The notes: generated from the letters alone by a model not told the origin. Positions 31,801-43,900 are shown, counted from the first letter of the stretch. The stretch: DNA of 64,000 nt from Galeopsis tetrahit (GCA_963675135.1 OY776129.1:61009028-61073027); one strand, 5' to 3'. Program-made: numbers and translations.

Positions 31801-34494
31801 ACCTAATTCCGACCACCACTTTGAAGTCTTCGTCAAGTGATCTTTTGATATACTTCTGGAAATTAAATTTAGCGTGTGTTTGGGGTCCAAGATGTGCCTG
31901 GTCAGATTGGACAAGTTAACTACCTCAAATTATTCATATTACAAGTTCAAAAATTAAAATCCTAATTAAATTATATATCAGGTTTAATTTTAAATCCAAA
32001 TTGAATAGTAGTAATAATTTACCATAATAAATCCATGGCGGAGAGTCAAATAATCAACCTTGGGAACGGATCTCACAAATTGTCTAAAGAAACACACCTG
32101 AAATAACCAAAAAAAGATGGATCTAAAAAATGAAATAACCAGAAAGGGAAATTATTAGGATATATATTGATCTTGAATATATAATAATTGAGACAAACAT
32201 CACGTGTAAAAGACGACTGCGACTTCCCAACAAAAAATGATTCAATTTGTTTTATTACTTATGGATTACGACACTAATGACAAAGTTGATCAATTAATCG
32301 ATCCAATGGAAAAGTCAATATTTGAGAATTTTAAAAAGTTAATTATTAATGAAGATGAAAGGTCATTCAAGTCGTTAGCAAACATTTTGATTTTATTCAA
32401 CATTTTAACGTACGCTATATGCAGGCTAGCTAGCTACGTTCAATTCGTAATTATAAGTTTTTTATTTGACTGAACATACATATTAAGTTAAATAAATATG
32501 TGATATGACATTATTTTCGATCATACACGAACGGCTGCGCTATATGTATTATGATAACGTACAAAATAATTACTAACACCATAAGAATCCTTACTGAAAT
32601 TAAACTAGCTCCAAGTACATGCACTATATATGATTCAGACAACATTGCAATGTATCTTTGGGGTAAATTTATGTGGGTCTATTTAAGATTCGTGCAAATC
32701 AATTAATTGTGCAAATGAATTAAGGCAAAAACTTGTGTGAGACCGTCTCACAGATCTTTTTCTGTGAGACGGATCATTTTAACTCATATTTCAAAATTTT
32801 GGGTAGGATAATTCATATTTTTTTTTTCAGATTTTAGTTTGTAAAAAAAGTGATAATGTTTAAGTAAAAAGTGATAATATTTTTAACAAAAGTGACTATC
32901 ACTTTTTACTTAAACACTATCACTTTTTGCTCAAATATTATCACTTTTTATATATAAAAGCCGTCTCACGGATCTCATTCTGTGAGACGGTTTCACCCAA
33001 GACTAGCCCATGAATTAATACTACTAGTACAATTAAGTAAATAAAGTTAACTTACAATCCAAAGTAGAATAGGAGTTTTGCTCCAGGAACTCATGTGCCT
33101 CCTCCCAAATGATGTCTCTCTTGCAAACCTAAACCTTTCAGGATCTGCCAATATATATAAATTGCATGATGCATGTCAGAGCCCCGGCCGGCCAATACAA
33201 ATTTAATTGCATATATATGTACTCCCTCAGTCCCACTGAAAGCTACTCAATTTCCCTTTTTCGTTCGTCCCAATGAAAGCTACTTTTTTTTTTGTAACTA
33301 TTCTCTCTTACATTTCATTATATTCTTCTCTCTCTCAATCAAATCACCTCTAATACGTCTACTTGACTATGTGTAAATAATTAATAAAGACTACTGTTTG
33401 ATCATATATATATATATATATACCATGCGAAAATTGGTATTCGGCTGTTCTTGTTTCTATTTCCCATGCTTTCCAACTTCTCATCTGAACCAATCAAACA
33501 AATAACGCATAAGTTAATTAATTTTATCATCACATCATAAATAGGATCAAAATTGGCCCAATTAATCATGTATTAATGTGCAACTAGCTAGCTAGCTGTG
33601 TGTTTTGAAGCTAGGGACATGAGGCGGGGTTACCTTAAATCTTCCCAAGGTTATGGTGAGAACACAATAGAGGACATGAAAAAGAGCCAGAACAAATATG
33701 AATATATGTAGCTGATTTATACCCTCCGACGAAATAAGAGGTACTTTACCCTGCAAAATTAATAAATTAAATTAATGATTTCATGCATGCATAAATAAAT
33801 AAATAAATTCAATGTCGATCTTATACTAATTAATTGACATTAACTTCCATGCCTTGTCTGCGCATTTGTCATCACCGCCACCGCCGCCGGCCAAGATCCG
33901 GCGAGCACCGGCTCCAACTGCGAGAAGTCTCCGGCGGCTTTCGTCTCCAACTTCGTCGTCTTCCTCCGGTGGGTACCTCCTCTCCTCATTCTCCTTGCTG
34001 CATGGGTGCCACGATGACCCTACATCCTTTGATATACATATGTTCGATATTGAACTCTGTCCTACTACAAGCAGCAACGATATGAACCCAAGCAGCATCA
34101 ATTCTTTTAACAAAACAAAAAAAGGAGTATATTAGTTGATTTAATATATAATTTCGAATGATTATTTGAATTAATTTGAAGAATATATATATTAGTCAAG
34201 AAATTTGTACCTGATTTGATCTTCTCAAGTGATTCAAACAACGCTCTTTTATGCTTCGACGTTAACCACTGAAAATATATTTAAAATTAAACAACAAATT
34301 AGTAATATGGTAATTAATTTTATTCATTACATTACATTAGTGAAATGTGTATATATATATTTTTGTACCTTTCCTATTAAATGTATGATGTGCTCAATAA
34401 CAATAGAAATCGCAACCAAAACAAAACACACAACCGCCACCGCCCACGTCGGCGTTTGCTCCAGTGTTCTTCCTCCCCCGCCACCTCCGGCCAT
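28851..34494 (-). CDS. MLO: MLO-family seven-transmembrane protein, clade V-like
   Basis: Fifteen exons joined by eye: 34369-34494, 34211-34268, 33853-34103, 33634-33750, 33424-33484, 33056-33144, 32023-32097, 31803-31897, 31605-31654, 31003-31043, 30716-30889, 30454-30489, 30227-30294, 30062-30122, 28851-29291. They total 1743 nt and 580 aa with no stop, the usual MLO size. The N-terminus MAGGGGGGRTLEQTPTWAVA leads into TM1. The first outer loop has conserved Cys (NICISK, SSWHPCS, DDKCADK) plus a Gly/acidic stretch. Core motifs include NDPERFRFAR-like HGDPERFRFAR, WFNRPRLVLYLINFVLFQ, CSYVTLPLYALVTQMGSTMK. A calmodulin-binding-type segment (ATALKSWHQTAKKNIKESK) follows the last TM. The C-terminus contains EFSF. 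MLOs are plasma-membrane proteins; clade V members condition powdery-mildew susceptibility. Intron 3 appears to use a GC donor; all others are GT-AG. Confidence 0.95.
29646..29956 (-). mobile_element. TRIM retrotransposon in MLO intron 14
   Basis: Two identical-length 78-bp direct repeats (29646-29723 and 29879-29956; minus-strand start TGTTAGGAATTAATATAC, end TTTCA) flank a 155-bp interior. The perfect 5-bp duplication caaat flanks the element (29641-29645 and 29957-29961). Minus-strand PBS TGGTATCAGAGC is at 29867-29878 and the polypurine tract GAGGGGGAG abuts the 3' repeat. At 311 bp with no coding, this is a terminal-repeat retrotransposon in miniature. Confidence 0.93.
30341..30360. repeat. 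(AT)10 microsatellite in MLO intron 12
   Basis: Simple AT dinucleotide tract between exon 12 (30454-30489) and exon 13 (30227-30294). Confidence 0.9.
32724..33009. mobile_element. Mutator-like MITE in MLO intron 6
   Basis: A 286-bp segment with ends GGCAAAAACTTGTGTGAGAC and (reverse complement) GGGCTAGTCTTGGGTGAAAC. The perfect 9-bp duplication atgaattaa flanks it (32715-32723 and 33010-33018). Next to the ends, gtgagaccgtctcac and its relatives form extra short palindromes. The centre has repeated aaaagtgata motifs in both orientations. Confidence 0.82.
33222..33375. mobile_element. Truncated Stowaway-like MITE in MLO intron 5
   Basis: The left end TA-CTCCCTCAGTCCCACTGAAA and the following ~100 bp match the start of the MITE at 59926-60139 (gaaagctac, cgtcccaatgaaagctac, ctctctcaatcaaatcacctct). 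No right terminus is present. Confidence 0.6.
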
Positions 34495-34514
34495 TTTCTA
34501 TATCCTTCTAGATA

Positions 34515-34640
34515 CTCTCTCTCTCTCTCTCTCAATATATATTATGAAAGTATATATATAAATTTCCTTTTTCTGCAGTATTATGCGAAAAGATATATAT
34601 AGACATATGGAAAGAGAATAAGTCTATAAATATATAACTT
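34515..34640 (-). promoter_or_regulatory. MLO upstream region: GA tract and TATA-like motifs (candidate)
   Basis: Reading towards the MLO ATG (34494), the minus strand has GTTATATATTTATAG (near 34625), TTTATATATATAC (near 34555) and then a (GA)9 tract (34515-34533) about 20 bp before the start. GA tracts are common in plant core promoters and leaders. Which TATA is used cannot be told from sequence alone. Confidence 0.35.
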
Positions 34641-35029
34641 TTTTTTTTTTTTTTTTGAAGAGTAAGGAAAGAGGGGTGTGAACGGGTTCAAGACTTTGAC
34701 TTTAGAGCCGCGTGGGATTTTCTTGACTAATGACATCGTTTAATTAAACTCAAACTAATTAATGCTCAGATTAATTGACATTAATCTGTGGTCGAATTTG
34801 TGAATAATTGAATCATTTGGGGCTAATTTTATGTTTGTGTAACATTATTTCTTAGCTCGTTTGCCGTAGGGTCAAGTCAATTGTCCCCCAGGCCAGAGTC
34901 TAACCTGAATGTGAAACTACTATTTCCTAGTAATTATTTTCCGCCATAGCATTAATTGACTTTTCTCATTGTACAATTAAGCAACCCTAAACTTAATAAA
35001 CTTTTAAATGAAAATGTATATACTCTAAA
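34641..35029. other. Intergenic spacer upstream of MLO
   Basis: A poly-T tract (34640-34658) and AT-rich sequence. No gene seen. Confidence 0.5.
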
Positions 35030-35279
35030 GGTAAAGTCTAGTATGCACTCGAGTGCATGTTGTGTACCCTAATCTAAAGAAAAGTGTATGTTATTAAACT
35101 GAAAAGTACAACACAATATTACTAAAAAGTGTAAGTCAATATGACTAAAAATATTATTATACAGTTTAATAATTAAAAAGTGAAATACCATTTATCAAAA
35201 AGTGTAAGTCAATAAAATTGATAAGTGCAACATGGACTAGAGTGCACAATATGCACTCGAGTCCATAGTAGACCAACCC
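35030..35279. mobile_element. Mutator-like MITE, family B copy 2
   Basis: A 250-bp element from GGTAAAGTCTAGTATGCACT to AGTAGACCAACCC, the reverse orientation of the copy at 20879-21112. Perfect 9-bp duplications tactctaaa (35021-35029 and 35280-35288). It carries TGCACTCGAGTGCA near the left end and a one-base variant near the right. Confidence 0.9.
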
Positions 35280-35288
35280 TACTCTAAA

Positions 35289-35797
35289 ATACGTATCTTT
35301 ATATTTTATTTCGAAATTCTTCTCCAACCCAATCTTACTCTATTTATTCATTTATAAAATACTTCAGTCAATAAACATACATTTATATTTAAATTATCAT
35401 TCAAATTAATTTATGCTATTTGCATTTTATGTGATTTTTCGTTGGTAAAAAATAGATACAGTACTAATATTAATATTAAAAGTCAAAGAAAAATAGAAAT
35501 TATATTACACAACAAAAAATCATATTATAAGAATTGTAAATTTGTAATTATATTTTCATTTAATTGGATAATTGTATTTGTACTTCATATAATCATATAT
35601 AGAGTACATTGTTCAAAATTTTATATTCACACTTTATTATAGAGGAGTAAAGTTGCACTCTTTATTTTTTGAAAAGGAAAAAAGGGTCTGAAACGACTTG
35701 ATTTTTAACGGGAGAACATGGTCTACAGAAGAGATCTTAGACAATGTAAAATTTAGCACTTGAAAATGGCTCAAATCACATAAAATAATAGGATCTT
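35289..35797. other. AT-rich spacer, no gene seen
   Basis: No ORF, repeat or RNA gene recognised between the family B MITE and the Copia LTR. Confidence 0.5.
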
Positions 35798-36328
35798 TGT
35801 TGCGTCAAAAAATAACGCACTGTGATAGTGAATCTGGCGGTTCGGATTAAGGATTCTTCGAGCTTGAATTATCACTTCTGGATAGGCGTCCTTGTAAATA
35901 ATCTTCTTCCAAGCTCCAAAAAACCTGCAACAAACACGTCGGAGGGGATTCCGACGTGGAATCTCCGACGCTCAAGTTAGATATATTCTCGAGAGGATCA
36001 AAGAGGAGCTTCCCTAAAGATGGAGAGAGAGCTCTCTCAAGAATTGAATAATCTCAAGATATTTTGTGTGCTTTTCTGTGCTTAGAATGTAGAAAATGTA
36101 TTGTTCTAATGATAATAATCGTACTTGAAGAAAGGTTCTTAGAATATATTCGTACTGTTCTATTTCACACACAATGCATTCTAAGTTTATATTTACAACT
36201 ATGCTACACTAAATAAGGAAGTCAATAATCATAATCAATTTCCTGAACTATAGGACAAATCATTAATCCCTGATTTCCTACACTATCCTGAAATTCATCC
36301 TGAGATTATTCATATGGGATTTCCTACA
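35798..36328 (-). repeat. 3' LTR of a degenerate Copia element
   Basis: On the minus strand the sequence starts TGTAGGAAATCCCATATG directly after a polypurine tract (AAGGGGGAG) that follows the Copia stop codon. It runs to about ...ACGCAACA. The inner edge (36328) is firm; the outer edge (35798, TGTTGCGTC on the plus strand) is inferred from TG/CA ends only. The partner LTR has been lost. Confidence 0.6.
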
Positions 36329-37537
36329 CTCCCCCTTAAGCTGGTGAATATAGATCTTCCATTCCCATCTTGCTAACATTCTCATGGAACCCGCTATTAC
36401 ACAATCCCTTTGTCACCACATCTGCAAGTTGTAGTCCCGTCGGGATATATGGAGTACAAATCAGTTTACTATCCAACTTTTCTTTTATAAAGTGTTTATC
36501 TATCTCTATGTGTTTTGTTCTGTCGTGTTGCACAGGGTTGTGAGCTATACTTATAGCAGATTTGTTATCACAAAATAGCTTCATCGGGTTGCACCATTGA
36601 ATCTTCAGGTCCTCTAGGATAATTTTGACCCACAACAATTCACATATTCCTTCTGCCATAGCTCTAAATTCTGCTTCAGCACTTGACCTTGCTACCACAC
36701 TTCGTTTCTTGCTTCTCCAGGATATTAAATTTCCTTCTAGAAAGGTACAATAGCCTGAAGTTGATCGTCTATCAACTACAGATCCTGCAAAGTCTGCATC
36801 TGTGTAAATTGCCACATCAATTTCAGATCCTTTTTTGAATAAAATCCCTCTCCCTGAATGTGCTTTCAAGTAATGAAGCACTCGGTACGCTGCTTGTAGG
36901 TAAACTTCCCTAGGATCATGCATAAATTGACTGAGAACACTAACTGAGTAAGATATATCTGGCCTAGTATGTGCAAGATAGATAAGTTTCCAAACCAGTC
37001 TTTGGTACATCTCTTTGTCCACTGCCTTATCTCCAAGAGCCTCACTTAATTTGTGGTTTTGTTCAATGGGAGTTCCAACTGGTTTGCTAGCCATCATGCA
37101 TATTTCCTTGAGCAAGTCTGTCACATACTTCTACTGAGAAATAAAAATTTCTTGCTTTGATCGAGCCACCTCAATTCCAAGGAAATACTTCAGTTTTCCT
37201 AGATCTTTTATTTCAAATTCCTTGGCTAGACACAACTTCAAAGCCTCCTTCTCTACTTCATCACTCCCTGTCACTAGAGCTGTTATTCGAGCCGAGTCGA
37301 GCCGAGTATTTGAGGTTCGAGCTCGACTCGAGCTCTTATAAAGCCGAGCCGAGCTCGGCTCGATAACATTGCCGAGTTAAAAATTGAGCTCGGCTCGACT
37401 CGTTAACGAGTCTATCGAGTCGAGCCGAGCCTAACGAGCCTAATGGAATTTTTTACAAAAAATTAGTTATCGAGCCTAACAAGTCGAGCTCGAGCCGGCT
37501 CGTTAGTAAATCGAGTATTTAACGAGCTCGAGCTCGG

Positions 37538-39255
37538 TGATACACGTGTTATGCAACACTAAATAAACAACCGCAAGTGTACGGCGTCTATTGTAGCGTG
37601 ATAAGCACGAGGTCGATCCCACAGGGAGGTTAAGCGTAAAAGTGGTAGTTTGCTAATCGAGTTCTAAGTAGACGTGATCGAATAGATTGGATATTGAATT
37701 ACTCTAAAATTACCTATCAAATTGTCACAAACAAGTAACAAAGAGTAATGAAAATCGATCAACTAACATATGATTCAAGAAACGAAAGTAAAAATGGATG
37801 TAACTCAATTAAGAGAAGGTAGGTCCTAAAGCACATGCAATACTAGTGAATCCATCTATGATTAACTATCCACTCAAGTGGTGTTCATGCTTTGTCTATA
37901 AGATTGATCACGTAATAATGAATTAAAAGTTCTTTCGATCCAAGTAGTTCAAAGGAGATATCACACAACCTAGTATCTCTACCTAAATTGCACAATAAAA
38001 CCCAATCAAGCTCCTAAGATCATCACACATCTTCCTAATCATTGATCATCTTTCAATCTCACAATAAAATTAGGTCAAATGCTTGCAATCCATCAACCAA
38101 ACTAGATTTCTCAACCTAATTCAATTAACTATGATCAACACATCATCATTGTACACATAATGACATGCTTTGCAATATAAACCAAGCATCCAAATAGAAT
38201 TAAGCCACACAAACACCAAATAAGAAAAACATTAATTCATAGATATCATCAAAAGTATTTACAAGGCTTTAGAACCAAAAGTGTTTAGCCAACTACAATC
38301 ATAATGAAATTACAAAATAAACAAAGATCAAAGCACTAAAAACTGAAAATAAAAGAAAGCTTAGGCTATGGTGTGGTGGGGGAATGAATTCCCAAGCTAG
38401 TGGCTCCTCCCTTGCATGATTTGGTGTTGAATTGAAGAAGATATGGCCCAAAACCTCCAAGTGTGTGTTAGTATGTGATAGAGTTCTTGAGAGAGGGGTA
38501 AGATGGTGTGAAGTTTAAGAAGTGGGGTATTTATAGTGTTGGGGTAGGGTTTGGATATGATCTTTGCAAGTTAGTCCCTCGAAAATGGAGAAAACACGCG
38601 TTTGGCACCGAATTTGGGAGTGACTCGGCCGAGTTGGGGTCACTCGGCCGAGTTGGGGTGTTAGTCGAATCTTCACAAAAAAACAGGGTATGCGCGTTAC
38701 TCGGCCGAGTTGGCTTACTCGGCCGAGTGGTCTTCAAAATCTTCAATTCAACTCGGCCGAGTTGGGTCACTCGGCCGAGTGCGCAGTAAAACTCCAACTT
38801 ACAGATTCGGCCGAGTAAGGTCACTCGGCCGAGTGCGCAGTAACACCCAAAGTCGCAGATTCGGCCGAGTAAGGTCACTCGGCCGTGTGCGCAGTCAAGG
38901 CCAAACTCTCAGATTCGGCCGAGTAAGGTCACTCGGCCGAGTTGCCTTGCACCTCGATTTCGGCCTTTTCTCGTTTCGTGCTTAACTTTCGCCTCGGGTG
39001 TCGGATTGACTTGATTCCTTCGGCTAATCCACTCCGTTTTCCGCGACGAATCCAACCGTGCACTCCTCTTTCCAGTCCGATCACTTGTGGTATGTGTTTT
39101 GCTCCAAATTCCATCGTTTTACCTACAAAACCGACAAAACACAACCTTTCTCTCATTTTGGCTTAAATAGTCATATTCCATGCATAATTCAATGAAATCC
39201 ACATCAAAATACACCTCACATGTGCCCCTAAAACGTGTAAATTCCACCCGAATCA
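37538..39255 (-). repeat. 3' LTR of the Athila-type element
   Basis: 1718 bp. On the minus strand U3 begins TGATTCGGGTGG. A palindrome array lies at 38623-38942, a TATA box (CTATAAATACC) at about 38526-38537, and the LTR ends ...CGTGTATCA. Confidence 0.93.
38526..38942 (-). promoter_or_regulatory. U3 promoter: TATA box with upstream CGGCCG palindrome array
   Basis: Twelve CGGCCG cores lie between 38623 and 38942, most within the 12-bp palindrome ACTCGGCCGAGT or a one-base variant, spaced 15-55 bp apart. About 85 bp downstream (minus strand) is CACTATAAATACC. The 5' LTR has eleven copies in the same place (47895-48198), and the solo LTR at 518-2223 has eight with different flanks. The position relative to TATA suggests a repeated enhancer or a hairpin-forming element; binding is not shown. 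Confidence 0.55.
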
Positions 39256-39270
39256 AACCCCCCCAAACTT
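39256..39270 (-). other. Polypurine tract of the Athila element
   Basis: On the plus strand aacccccccaaactt, i.e. AAGTTTGGGGGGGTT on the coding strand, immediately before the 3' LTR. It primes plus-strand DNA synthesis. Confidence 0.8.
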
Positions 39271-40964
39271 AAAATGTTGTTTGTCCTCAAACAACTAAGC
39301 ACTTAAAGCAATGAGGGTGGAATGATCACAATGGAATATTCAATGCAAATCACACATGCAAAGTAAGATGTAATGATATCTCTTTCTCCAAGTGCATTTC
39401 TCAATGAAAGTTATAGGCTCACTATTTCAATCCACATTCATAGATCAAAGAATGCACAAGTACACAACACATTGTGATGGGAAACATAATCCAAATGCTC
39501 AAGTCCTCTACTCACATGATGGAGTGTTTCTCTCAAACACACAAACAAATTAAGGATGTTAATGCACTCATCAACCAAGTCATGCTATGCAATCACCATA
39601 TGCTTGCCCAAGTTCTACTTTCTACACACACTCAAATGCTCAACAAAGTGATCAATAGGACTTAATCAAGGATGTAACATTGGCTCTTTGGACAAGGTAG
39701 GATGAATTTGGGAATTGTGACTCTTCTAGTGGAGGACAAAGTTTGTTGTTTTACAATGTGTGCTTCCACTTTCAAAGCTTACAAACTTCATCCTCACTTT
39801 TTTTTCTTTTTCCATTCTTTTTCAAGCATTCATCACCTCATCTTTTGAACCATTTTTTCTTTTCAAGCTTTTGGGGCTCTTTGTCCCTCTTTTCTTTTCC
39901 TTGATTTTCTTTTCATCTTTCTCTTTTTCTTTCAACTTCTCCAATTTCTCCTTTTCACCAAAGATATTCATTTAAGCACATGTTTCTCCACTTTGTCTTT
40001 CATCCTCCACTAGATATGGGAATCAAAAGGCTCAAAAAGGCTAAGTGGTTAACATTGTAGTTTGCCAAGAAAATGAGGAATTAAGCTCAAGGGGCTAACT
40101 ACGGAAAATTACTTCGGTTTTGGGAAATTTTGGCTAAGTGACTCTTTTAGAACAAGATGGCCTATATCACATCACATCATTTCACACAATTATGCTTTCA
40201 AACAAGAACTTGGGCAAGTTCTAGGATCACTAGCAATAACCTAGTCCACTCTCAAATGAACTAAACCGGATTACATGCTCGATTTAAGGCTCAATTCTCA
40301 CCGGCTTATTCAATAGGATTCTCACAATCATCAAATGTTCCCAAACAACAACACATCATGCATCCATGCTATCAAAGATCACAAATATGAACACAATCAT
40401 GATACTATATCCAACATCAATCATGCTTACATTCAAAGTAAATAGACATCACCATAACTACTCAACAATGGATTCCAATGACTATTCATGCTCACATTTC
40501 ACCAATTGTCCACTACCCAACATATGCTCAAAACCAACTAAACCAATATACTCATGTGAAAGCCAAGTGTGCGCCGGTGCAAAATGTGACACAAGTAGAA
40601 TGACGAACCGGTGCAAGGGTAACAACTAGTAAAAGAATAAAAGAAAAATAACTCCCCCAAACTTAGAATTTTACTATGTATAAATTCTAAGTTTGGGGCT
40701 ACAAGTTGTTACCTCCCTCCTTGCATATCCAATGCTTCTTCAAAGATCACCATTGCAACACTTGCTTCCTCTACTTCAAAGTTGGCTTTGCTTCCTTCTC
40801 CATTCTTCAAGACAGGGTATCCACAATTCTCTTCATCCACACCTACAAAGCAACTAAGCTATCAATACTATCAAATCAATAAAAACAAGAAAGCAATAAA
40901 ACCTTGGGTTGCCTCCCAAGAAGCGCTATTTTTAACGTCCTATGCCGGACGGTTGTTTCTTCTT
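39271..40964 (-). other. 3' non-coding region of the Athila element
   Basis: About 1.7 kb between pol and the polypurine tract with no env-like frame. It includes a T/C-rich stretch (39780-39970) and a strong inverted repeat at 40654-40697. Confidence 0.6.
40654..40697. other. Hairpin with 17-bp stem, PPT-like, inside the Athila 3' region
   Basis: CCCCAAACTTAGAATTT and its exact inverse AAATTCTAAGTTTGGGG are separated by a 10-nt loop. The stem's AAGTTTGGGG repeats the core of the true polypurine tract at 39256-39270. Confidence 0.8.
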
Positions 40965-43900
40965 TCAAGCCTCATTCAAGTGAAGTGTTTCCACCATTCG
41001 AAGTTGCTCGTTCCCAAAGTAATGCTTCACTCTTTGTCCGTTCACCACAAAGGTCGTTCCATCCTTACCAATAAGTTCCACATTTCCCATGGGCGTCACA
41101 TTCTTAATCACAAAGGGCCCCGACCACTTTGACTTCAATTTGCCCGGAAATAACCTCAACCTTGAGTTGAACAATAGGACTTGTTCTCCAACTTGAAACT
41201 CCCTCATTTCAATCATCTTGTCATGAAATCTCTTGGCTCTTTCTTTGTGAATCTTGGAATTCTCAAAGGCTCCATTCATAAATTCATCAAGCTCATTAAG
41301 CATCATCTTCCTTCTTTCTCCGGATGCCTTAAGATCAAGATTCAACTCGTTAATGGCCCAACGAGTTTTCAACTCCACTTCCACGGGTAGATGACAAGAC
41401 TTGCCATACACAAGTTGATAAGGAGATGTTCCCAAAGGTGTCTTATAAGCCGTTCGATATGCCCAAAGAGCATCATCCAACTTGATAGCCCAATCCTTCC
41501 TCTTTAACCCAACGGTTTTCTCCAAGATTTGCTTCACCTCTCGATTAGCAAGCTCCGTTTGCCCATTAGCTTGGGGGTGATATGGTGTGGTCACCCTATG
41601 CTTTACTCCATACTTTGTTAAAAGTTGGTCAAGCCATCGGTTGCAAAAGTGTGAACCACCATCACTCACTAATGCCCTTGGAGTACCAAAACGAGTAAAA
41701 ATATTCTTCCTCAAAAAGTTGAGGACCACCTTGGCATCATTTGTAGTGGTTGGAATGGCCTCAATCCACCTAGAGACATAGTCAATAGCCAATAGGATGT
41801 AGGAAAATCCATGGGAAGTAGGGAATGGTCCCATGAAATCAATCCCCCATACATCAAAAAGCTCCACCTCAATTACATTCTTCATAGGCATCTCATGCCT
41901 CTTTGAGATGTTTCCCATCCTTTGGCACTTGTCACACTTCTTCACAAAAGCTACACAATCCTTAAAAATAGATGGCCAATAGAAACCACTTTGAAGAACC
42001 TTGTGAGCCGTCCTATTTGCCCCAAAATGACCACCATAAGGGGATGAATGGCACTCTTCAATTACTTTCTCCCACTCATCTTCCCCTAAGCACTTTCTCA
42101 TAATCATATCCGAACACCATCTATAAAGAAACGGATCCTCCCAAACATAGAACTTAACATCATGATAGAATTTCTTCTTTTGATGGAATGAGAGGTTTGG
42201 TGGTGGTGTTCCGGTGGCTATGTAGTTCACAAAGTCGGCGAACCATGGACATGTTTCTTTGATGGTGAGGATTTGCTCATCGGGAAACCACTCCTTAATA
42301 GGAACTTGGATGTCCTTTTCCTCCACATTCTCAAGCCTTGAGAGATGATCCGCTACCACATTTTCACATCCTTTTCTATCCCTTATCTCCACATCAAACT
42401 CTTGCAAAAGGAGTACCCATCTTATCAACCTTGGTTTGGCCTCTTTCTTCTCAACCAAATACTTGAGAGCCGTGTGATCCGTGTATACTATGGTCTTAGC
42501 TCCCACCAAGTATGCTCTAAACTTGTCAAAACTATAAATTACGGCTAGCATCTCCTTCTCCGTTGTGGTGTAGTTCCTTTGAGCCAGATTCAATGTTTTG
42601 CTTGCATAATAAATCACACGAAAGAGCTTGTCTCTCTTTTGGCCCAAAGCCACTCCAATGGCATAGTCACTAGCATCACACATGATCTCAAATGGTTGGC
42701 TCCAATCGGGTATCACCAACACGGGAGCTTTAATCAAGGCCTCCTTCAAAATCTCAAACGACTTCACACATTCTTCACTAAAAATGAAGGTGTCCCCCTT
42801 TTCCAACAATGCACACATGGGCTTGGCTATCTTTGAAAAGTCCTTGATGAATCTTCTATAAAAACCGGCATGTCCAAGAAAGCTCCTAACCGCCTTCTCA
42901 TTAGTTGGTGGGGGTAATCTCTCAATAGCCACTATCTTTGCTCTATCCACCTCAAGCCCTTTAGCCGAAATCTTGTGCCCAAGTACAATCCCTTCCTTCA
43001 CCATAAAGTGGCATTTCTCCCAATTAAGCACCAAGTTGGTATCTATGCATCTTTGTAAAACACAAGAGATGTTACGTAGACATGTATCAAAGCAATAACC
43101 AAATACGGAAAAATCATCCATAAACACCTCCATTATGTTTTCAATCATGCCATGAAAAATAGCCATCATGCATCGTTGGAAGGTGGCGGGAGCATTGCAC
43201 AATCCAAATGGCATTCTCCTAAAAGCAAAAGTACCATAAGGGCAAGTAAAAGTTGATTTCTCTTGGTCTTTAGGATCAATCAAAATTTGATTGTATCCCG
43301 AATAACCATCAAGAAAGCAATAATACTCATATCCCGCCATCCTATCCAACATTTGATCAATAAAAGGCAAAGGGAAGTGATCTTTCCTAGTGGCACTATT
43401 CAACATACGATAATCAATGCACACTCTCCACCCCACAATGGGCCTAGAAGGAACGTCCTCTAAGGCTTCGGTTTTAATAATGGTCATACCCCCCTTCTTA
43501 GGGACCACTTGTGTTGGGCTCACCCACTCACTATCACTTATGGGAAAAATTATGTCATTATCTAGCCACTTCAACACTTCTTTTCTTACTACATCTTGCA
43601 TAATGGGGTTCAATCTTCTTTGACCTTGGGCTTTAGGCTTAATAGACTCATCTAGTCTAATTTTATGCATGCAAATATGAGCCGGTATACCCTTCAAATC
43701 CGAAATATCCCAACCAATAGCCGATTTATAAGTTCTAAGCACCCTAAGCAATTTTTCTAACTCAAGCTCATGCAAGTGTGAAGAAACAATAACCAGAAAG
43801 AGTTCACCTTGTTCAAGATAAGCATATCTCAAGTGCTCCGGAAGTGGTTTCAAATCGAGCTTCCTCCCCTTCTCTTGAGCTTTTGGTTTCTCCTTAGCTT

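Noticed and set aside
38508..38985. Overlapping plus and minus ORFs rich in GRVxxLGRV / TRPS repeats in the LTRs
   Set aside because: By-products of the CGGCCG palindrome array in U3; present in both LTRs, with no protein-like features.
39760..39975. Phe/Ser-rich 71-aa ORF in the Athila 3' region, considered as an env-like remnant
   Set aside because: It comes from a T/C-rich stretch on the strand opposite to pol, with no signal peptide-TM layout of Athila env-like proteins.
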